From NCBI GenBank assembly GCA_025963385.1, contig JAOPUT010000321.1, positions 1 to 36,028 of the forward strand: a stretch of DNA of 36,028 nt. The letters are read 5' to 3'. This document shows positions 32,103 to 36,028 of this stretch, piece after piece. Position 1 is the first letter of the stretch, and every line of letters starts with the position of its first letter. This stretch comes from Mycobacterium sp. GTDB taxonomy: Bacteria; Actinomycetota; Actinomycetes; Mycobacteriales; Mycobacteriaceae. Under the pieces are notes generated by a model, which saw only the letters and a program-made list of their open reading frames with translations, had not been told where the DNA came from and did not search any database. The position numbers and the translations under genes were made by a program.

Positions 32103-34816
32103 TGGAGATTCCCAACGTCGAGGACGCCGTCCGGCTGGACTGTGACGTCCTGGTCATCGGCGGCGGCACCGCGGGCACGATGGCCGCCCTGACCGCCGCC
32201 GAGCAGGGGGCCCAGGTGATCCTGATGGAGAAGGCGCACGTCCGGCATTCCGGCGCGCTGGCCATGGGGATGGACGGGGTGAACAACGCCGTCATCCCCG
32301 GGAAGGCGACGCCGGAGGACTACGTCGCTGAGATCACCCGAGCCAACGACGGAATCGTCAACCAGCGCACCATCTATCAGACCGCGACGCGCGGGTTCGC
32401 GATGGTGCAGCGACTGGAACGCTATGGCGTCAAGTTCGAGAAGGACGAGCACGGCGAGTACGCCGTGCGGCGCGTGCACCGTTCGGGGTCCTACGTCCTT
32501 CCGATGCCCGAGGGCAAGGACGTCAAGAAGGCGCTCTACCGCGTTTTGAGGCAGCGGTCGATGCGCGAGAAGATCCGCATCGAGAACCGGTTGGTGCCGG
32601 TGCGGGTGCTCACCGACGACCTGGGCGAGCGAAGCGACGGGAAGGCGGAGGGCAGAGCCGTCGGTGCGGCGGCATTGAACAGCCGCACGGGCGAGTTCGT
32701 CGTGGTCGGCGCCAAGGCAGTCGTGTTGGCAACGGGGCCGTGCGGACGCCTCGGCCTGCCCGCCTCGGGCTACCTGTACGGCACCTACGAGAACCCGACC
32801 AACGCCGGTGACGGCTACTCGATGGCGTTCCACGCGGGCGCCGAACTGTCGGGTATCGAATGCTTCCAGATCAACCCGCTGATCAAGGACTACAACGGGC
32901 CTGCCTGCGCGTACGTCGCCAATCCCTTTGGCGGATATCAGGTCAACGCGCTCGGCGAGCGGTTCGTCGATTCCGACTACTGGTCGGGGCAGATGATGGC
33001 CGAGGTCAAGAGTGAGATCGAGTCGGCTCGAGGGCCCATCTACCTCAAGGTCAGCCACCTGCCCGACGAGACCCTGAGCACGCTCGAAGGCATCCTGCAC
33101 ACCACCGAACGGCCCACCAGGGGCACGTTCCACGCCAACCGAGGGCACGACTACCGGACCCACGACATCGAGATGCACATCTCCGAGATCGGCTTGTGCG
33201 GTGGACATTCCGCGTCCGGCGTCTGGGTCGACGAGAACGCCCGCACCACCGTGCCAGGGCTCTATGCGGCGGGCGATCTGGCGTGCGTCCCGCACAACTA
33301 CATGATCGGCGCCTTCGTCTACGGCGAGCTGGCCGGCGCGCACGCCGCGTCGACACTGGCCGATGTGCCTGAGCCTCAGGTACTTCCGGCTGACCAGGTG
33401 GCGGCCGCGCACGAGCTCATCTACCGGCCGCTGCGCCATCCCGACGGGCCGCCCCAGCCGCAGGTCGAGTACAAGCTGCGACGCTTCGTCAACGACTACG
33501 TGGCGCCGCCCAAGACCGCGGCGAAGCTGTCCTTGGCCGTGCAGACCTTCGAGCGGATGCGCGACGAGGTCGCCGAGATCGGCGCGTCCACGCCGCACGA
33601 GCTGCTGCGCGCGGTGGAGGTGTCCTTCATCCGCGACTGTGCCGAAATGGCCGCCCGCTCATCGCTGACGCGCACCGAGTCGCGGTGGGGGCTGTACCAC
33701 GACCGCAGCGACCTCCCCGAACGCGACGACGTCCAGTGGCGGTATCACCTGAACCTGCGCAAGACCGACGACGGCATCGAGTTCCTCAAGCGGCCAGTAG
33801 CACCGTACTTCGTTCCCGTGCCCGGACTGGACGAGTTGCCAAGTGGAGAAACGGATCCCATCGTCGTGCGCCAGCCCGACCTGGTGGGTGGCCAAGCGCC
33901 GGCGAGCGACGTCTCGCGAGTGAGCGAGCCGGCCAGCCAACCACCGTCGCCACGGATCGCCGCCGTCCTCGCCCTCGACGAGCCCACGGTCGAGGACCTG
34001 TCGGCCTACCTCGTCGACGACGATCCCGGCGTCCGTCGCACGGCCGTCGACGTGCTCACCGAGCATCTCGCGGACGGTTATGCGCCCGCGCTGTTCCACG
34101 CACTGCAGGACGTCGACGTCGAGGTCCGGCGGATGGCCGCCGAGGGTGTGCGTGAGCTCGTCGAGGTGCTGCCCGAACCCGGTGCCATCGCCTCGGTGCT
34201 GGACTCCGACGATCCGGTGGTTCGAAGCGTCGCGGTGTACGTGCTCAGCGCTCGTCGAGTGGGCATCGCCGGTCAGTACCGGCAGGCCCTTCAGGACTCC
34301 GATCACCGGGTGCGGATCGAGGCGGTCAGGGCGCTGGTGTCGGTGGACGACGCCGCGGGCGTGGCCGACGCGCGGTCCGACGTCAACCGGGAGGTGCGGA
34401 TCGCGGTCGCCAACGGGCTCGGCACGCTGGGGACCGGCGCCGACGCCGTCCGCGCTCTGGTCGGGGATCTCGATCCACTGGTGCGGTCGGCCGCGCTGAC
34501 GGCCATGGGTTCGATGGACTGGGACGATGGTGACGCGAAGATCGTCGAGGGTGCCCTCGGCTCGTCGGCGTGGCAGATCCGGCAGGGCGCCGCGCGGGCG
34601 CTCGCCGGGGCGCCGTCGTCGGCGACGGCGGTTCCTCCGCTCTCACGAGCGCTGACCGATCCCCATCTGGACGTGCGCAAGGCGGCGGTGCTCAGTCTGA
34701 CCCAGTGGGCGGCCTCGGAGACTGCGGCCCGCGACGCCCTCACCGACGCACTTCAGGACGGTGATGCCGACGTCCGCGCATACGCGCGGCACGCCCTGGC
34801 CTCGAGCGCAGTGTGA
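32102..34816 (+). CDS. AprA/FrdA-family FAD oxidoreductase with C-terminal HEAT repeats
   Basis: 904-aa cytoplasmic flavoprotein. The FAD-binding Rossmann segment VLVIGGGTAGTMAALTAAEQ is at 16-35, then RHSGALAMGMDGVNNAV, KAVVLATGPCGRLG and VPGLYAAGDLACVPH. The capping region and helical domain run to about 590. GLCGGHSASGVWVDENART recalls the active-site segment of adenylylsulfate reductase alpha subunits; fumarate reductase-type enzymes are the wider family. Residues 617-904 are HEAT-like repeats (DDDPGVRRTAVDVLTEHL, DVDVEVRRMAAEGVREL, DPHLDVRKAAVLSL), not found in normal AprA or FrdA. Probable partner of the ferredoxin in the same operon; the substrate is likely the anion imported by the transporter. 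Confidence 0.88.
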   Translation: MEIPNVEDAVRLDCDVLVIGGGTAGTMAALTAAEQGAQVILMEKAHVRHSGALAMGMDGVNNAVIPGKATPEDYVAEITRANDGIVNQRTIYQTATRGFAMVQRLERYGVKFEKDEHGEYAVRRVHRSGSYVLPMPEGKDVKKALYRVLRQRSMREKIRIENRLVPVRVLTDDLGERSDGKAEGRAVGAAALNSRTGEFVVVGAKAVVLATGPCGRLGLPASGYLYGTYENPTNAGDGYSMAFHAGAELSGIECFQINPLIKDYNGPACAYVANPFGGYQVNALGERFVDSDYWSGQMMAEVKSEIESARGPIYLKVSHLPDETLSTLEGILHTTERPTRGTFHANRGHDYRTHDIEMHISEIGLCGGHSASGVWVDENARTTVPGLYAAGDLACVPHNYMIGAFVYGELAGAHAASTLADVPEPQVLPADQVAAAHELIYRPLRHPDGPPQPQVEYKLRRFVNDYVAPPKTAAKLSLAVQTFERMRDEVAEIGASTPHELLRAVEVSFIRDCAEMAARSSLTRTESRWGLYHDRSDLPERDDVQWRYHLNLRKTDDGIEFLKRPVAPYFVPVPGLDELPSGETDPIVVRQPDLVGGQAPASDVSRVSEPASQPPSPRIAAVLALDEPTVEDLSAYLVDDDPGVRRTAVDVLTEHLADGYAPALFHALQDVDVEVRRMAAEGVRELVEVLPEPGAIASVLDSDDPVVRSVAVYVLSARRVGIAGQYRQALQDSDHRVRIEAVRALVSVDDAAGVADARSDVNREVRIAVANGLGTLGTGADAVRALVGDLDPLVRSAALTAMGSMDWDDGDAKIVEGALGSSAWQIRQGAARALAGAPSSATAVPPLSRALTDPHLDVRKAAVLSLTQWAASETAARDALTDALQDGDADVRAYARHALASSAV

Positions 34817-34869
34817 CACACCTCACAAGCGGCGTACCCTTGAGTCATCTCTTCGGAAGGGAGATGCAG

Positions 34870-35175
34870 ATGAAGGGTGCCTATCACGATCCCGTGGATC
34901 ACTCCCGCACTACCCAGCCGCACGCCGGTGAGTCGTTCATCGACACGCTCTGGCTGCCCGGCCTGATCCTCATCATGCTCGGCACCGTCACGATCGCCGG
35001 ATTCTTGGCAGCGACGGCATATCAACACACCGAGTTGCAGATGCCCCTTGGCTTCATCGCGGGAGCACTCGTCACGGCTGGGGCGATCCTCATCGCGCTG
35101 GAGCACCATCGCGTCAAGAGGGTCGAGGAGCGCTGGCTCGCCGAGCATCCGAGGACCCGCACGCGCACGCAGTAG
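34870..35175 (+). CDS. Two-helix membrane protein, UsfY-like
   Basis: 101-aa membrane protein. The opening MKGAYHDPVDHSRTTQPHAG then ESFIDTLWLPG, followed by two transmembrane segments (GLILIMLGTVTIAGFLAATA; GFIAGALVTAGAILIALE) and a basic tail (HHRVKRVEERWLAEHP), recall from memory the mycobacterial UsfY family, whose founding member lies in the sigF region. ATG 34870 has AAGGGAG six bases upstream. I see no clear SigF-type promoter before it. It follows the redox operon by 53 bp but is probably independent. Confidence 0.75.
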   Translation: MKGAYHDPVDHSRTTQPHAGESFIDTLWLPGLILIMLGTVTIAGFLAATAYQHTELQMPLGFIAGALVTAGAILIALEHHRVKRVEERWLAEHPRTRTRTQ

Positions 35176-35181
35176 GGCGGC

Positions 35182-35511
35182 TCAATCCAGCAACCGCATC
35201 AGCTCCGGCGTCGGGCGGTCGACGATGTCGTCGTACTCGTGGTGCTTCTTGAGGTAGGCCGCCACCATCGGGCATAGGGCGATGATCCGCATGCCGTCGG
35301 CGCGCGTGGCCGCCAGCCCCTCGGCGATCAGTAGCGTGGCCAATCCGCGTCCGCCGTAGGCCTTGTCCACCTCGGTGTGCAGGAACACCCGGTGCCCGTC
35401 GCGCTCCACAAAGGTCATGTGCCCCACCACGTTTCCCTCGACACTGACGGTGAACTCCGAGTCGGCGCGTGCGATGGTGACGGGAGCGCCGGTCTTGTCG
35501 GTCAGGGGCAC
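35182..35511 (-). CDS. GNAT-family N-acetyltransferase
   Basis: 109-aa small GNAT enzyme. VGHMTFVERDGHRVFLHTEV, then the acetyl-CoA-binding loop YGGRGLATLLIAEGL, then ALCPMVAAYLKKHHEYDDIV match the short YidJ-like (DUF4442-free) GNAT group that consists of one minimal domain. Substrate unknown. GTG 35511 has AAAGG seven bases upstream; the open frame continues antisense through the next gene and is ignored. It is divergent from the AhpD-like gene with a 58-bp promoter region. Confidence 0.85.
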   Translation of the reverse strand: MPLTDKTGAPVTIARADSEFTVSVEGNVVGHMTFVERDGHRVFLHTEVDKAYGGRGLATLLIAEGLAATRADGMRIIALCPMVAAYLKKHHEYDDIVDRPTPELMRLLD

Positions 35512-35569
35512 GGTGCACCTTTCGCTGCGTACGATCGACTCGACCCTACCCCCGAGGCGAAGGCGCGTC

Positions 35570-36025
35570 ATGGACACCGAGCACCTGCACATCGACCAGC
35601 AGTCGCCGGGGGCGTACAAGGCTCTGGTCGGGTTGTCGACGGCCGTGATGAACACCGCGAGGGACGCGGGCCTGCCCCGCACGCTCGTCGAGTTGGTCAA
35701 CGTGCGGGTGTCGCAGATCAACGGCTGCCCGTCGTGTCTGGAAGTGCACCACCGCAAGGCCGTCGCCGCAGGAGTGACCGACAAGCAGCTCGCCACGCTG
35801 ACGGTGTGGCGCGATACCGAGCTGTTCGACGAGCGCGAGCAGGCCGCGCTCCGGCTGGCCGAGATCACCACGACGCTACCCGACCACGACACCGCTGATC
35901 GCGAATATGCCCGTGCGCGAAAGGTTCTGACCGATGACGAGTTGTCGACCGTGATCTGGGTGGCGACCGCCATCAACGCGTTCAATCGAGTGTCGATCCT
36001 CAGTCGCCACCCCGTCAAGCCTTAG
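35570..36025 (+). CDS. Carboxymuconolactone decarboxylase/AhpD-like protein
   Basis: 151-aa cytoplasmic protein of the CMD superfamily. The AhpD-type redox motif is NGCPSCLEVHHRKA (Cys53, Cys56, His60), which in AhpD relatives reduces peroxiredoxin-type partners. The surrounding helices (LVELVNVRVSQI, REQAALRLAEIT) fit. ATG 35570 is the first start in the domain frame, and the gene ends three bases before the window edge. It may work in oxidant defence; a lone member without ahpC nearby. Confidence 0.88.
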   Translation: MDTEHLHIDQQSPGAYKALVGLSTAVMNTARDAGLPRTLVELVNVRVSQINGCPSCLEVHHRKAVAAGVTDKQLATLTVWRDTELFDEREQAALRLAEITTTLPDHDTADREYARARKVLTDDELSTVIWVATAINAFNRVSILSRHPVKP

Positions 36026-36028
36026 CTG

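Noticed and set aside
32099..33598. 499-codon minus-strand frame opposite the flavoprotein
   Set aside because: No motif and atypical composition; the plus-strand flavoprotein with its FAD motif explains the region.
34813..34869. GTG 34813 start that would lengthen the UsfY-like protein by 19 residues
   Set aside because: The strong AAAGGGAG-type site and the family-like N-terminus point to ATG 34870.

Overview
The window is chromosomal DNA from a high-GC actinobacterium, almost certainly a mycobacterium (most likely a fast-growing, non-tuberculous Mycolicibacterium). It carries two cyclopropane-mycolic-acid-synthase-type methyltransferases, an antigen-85-type mycolyltransferase, a KasA-like ketosynthase, a mycobacterial L,D-transpeptidase, an EspC-family small protein and a pyruvate, phosphate dikinase. 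I see no tRNA, rRNA, CRISPR array or insertion sequence. Genes are densely packed, and many start and stop codons overlap.

Layout. 1-4.7 kb: 5' part of ppdK (minus strand, runs off the left edge), a small membrane protein, a secreted M15-like protein, two small minus-strand proteins and a GAF-ANTAR regulator. 4.9-9.1 kb: four translationally coupled genes (GT4 glycosyltransferase, six-hairpin-like protein, transglutaminase-like protein, alanine-dehydrogenase/carboxyethylornithine-synthase-like enzyme), then a 53-aa protein. 9.2-13.5 kb: a Ser/Thr kinase fused to an extracellular solute-binding domain, followed by an EspC-like protein, a WXG-like protein with a glycine-rich tail and a polytopic membrane protein. 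13.5-17.8 kb: a SEC-C zinc protein, a small secreted protein, a NERD nuclease-helicase, a KasA homologue whose catalytic Cys is Asp, and a truncated Ddn-like fragment. 17.8-23.4 kb: envelope genes (two mycolate methyltransferases, Ag85-like, L,D-transpeptidase) plus a NYN/LOTUS RNase-like protein. 23.4-26.4 kb: two overlapping 5mC methyltransferases and a divergent vsr, with no restriction enzyme visible. 26.3-27.9 kb: a stand-alone LuxR-type HTH protein, a divergent receiver-like protein and a small exported protein.

28.1-34.8 kb is the most striking region. It is a tightly coupled six-gene operon: GntR regulator, two-cluster ferredoxin, lipoprotein solute-binding protein with a NosL-like C-terminal domain, permease, ATPase, and an AprA/FrdA-type flavoprotein with a C-terminal HEAT-repeat array. 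It reads as a self-contained module that imports a small (probably sulfur-containing) anion and carries out a flavin/Fe-S redox reaction on it. The window ends with a UsfY-like membrane protein, a GNAT acetyltransferase and an AhpD-like protein.

Functions are inferred by reading motifs; no database searches were run.
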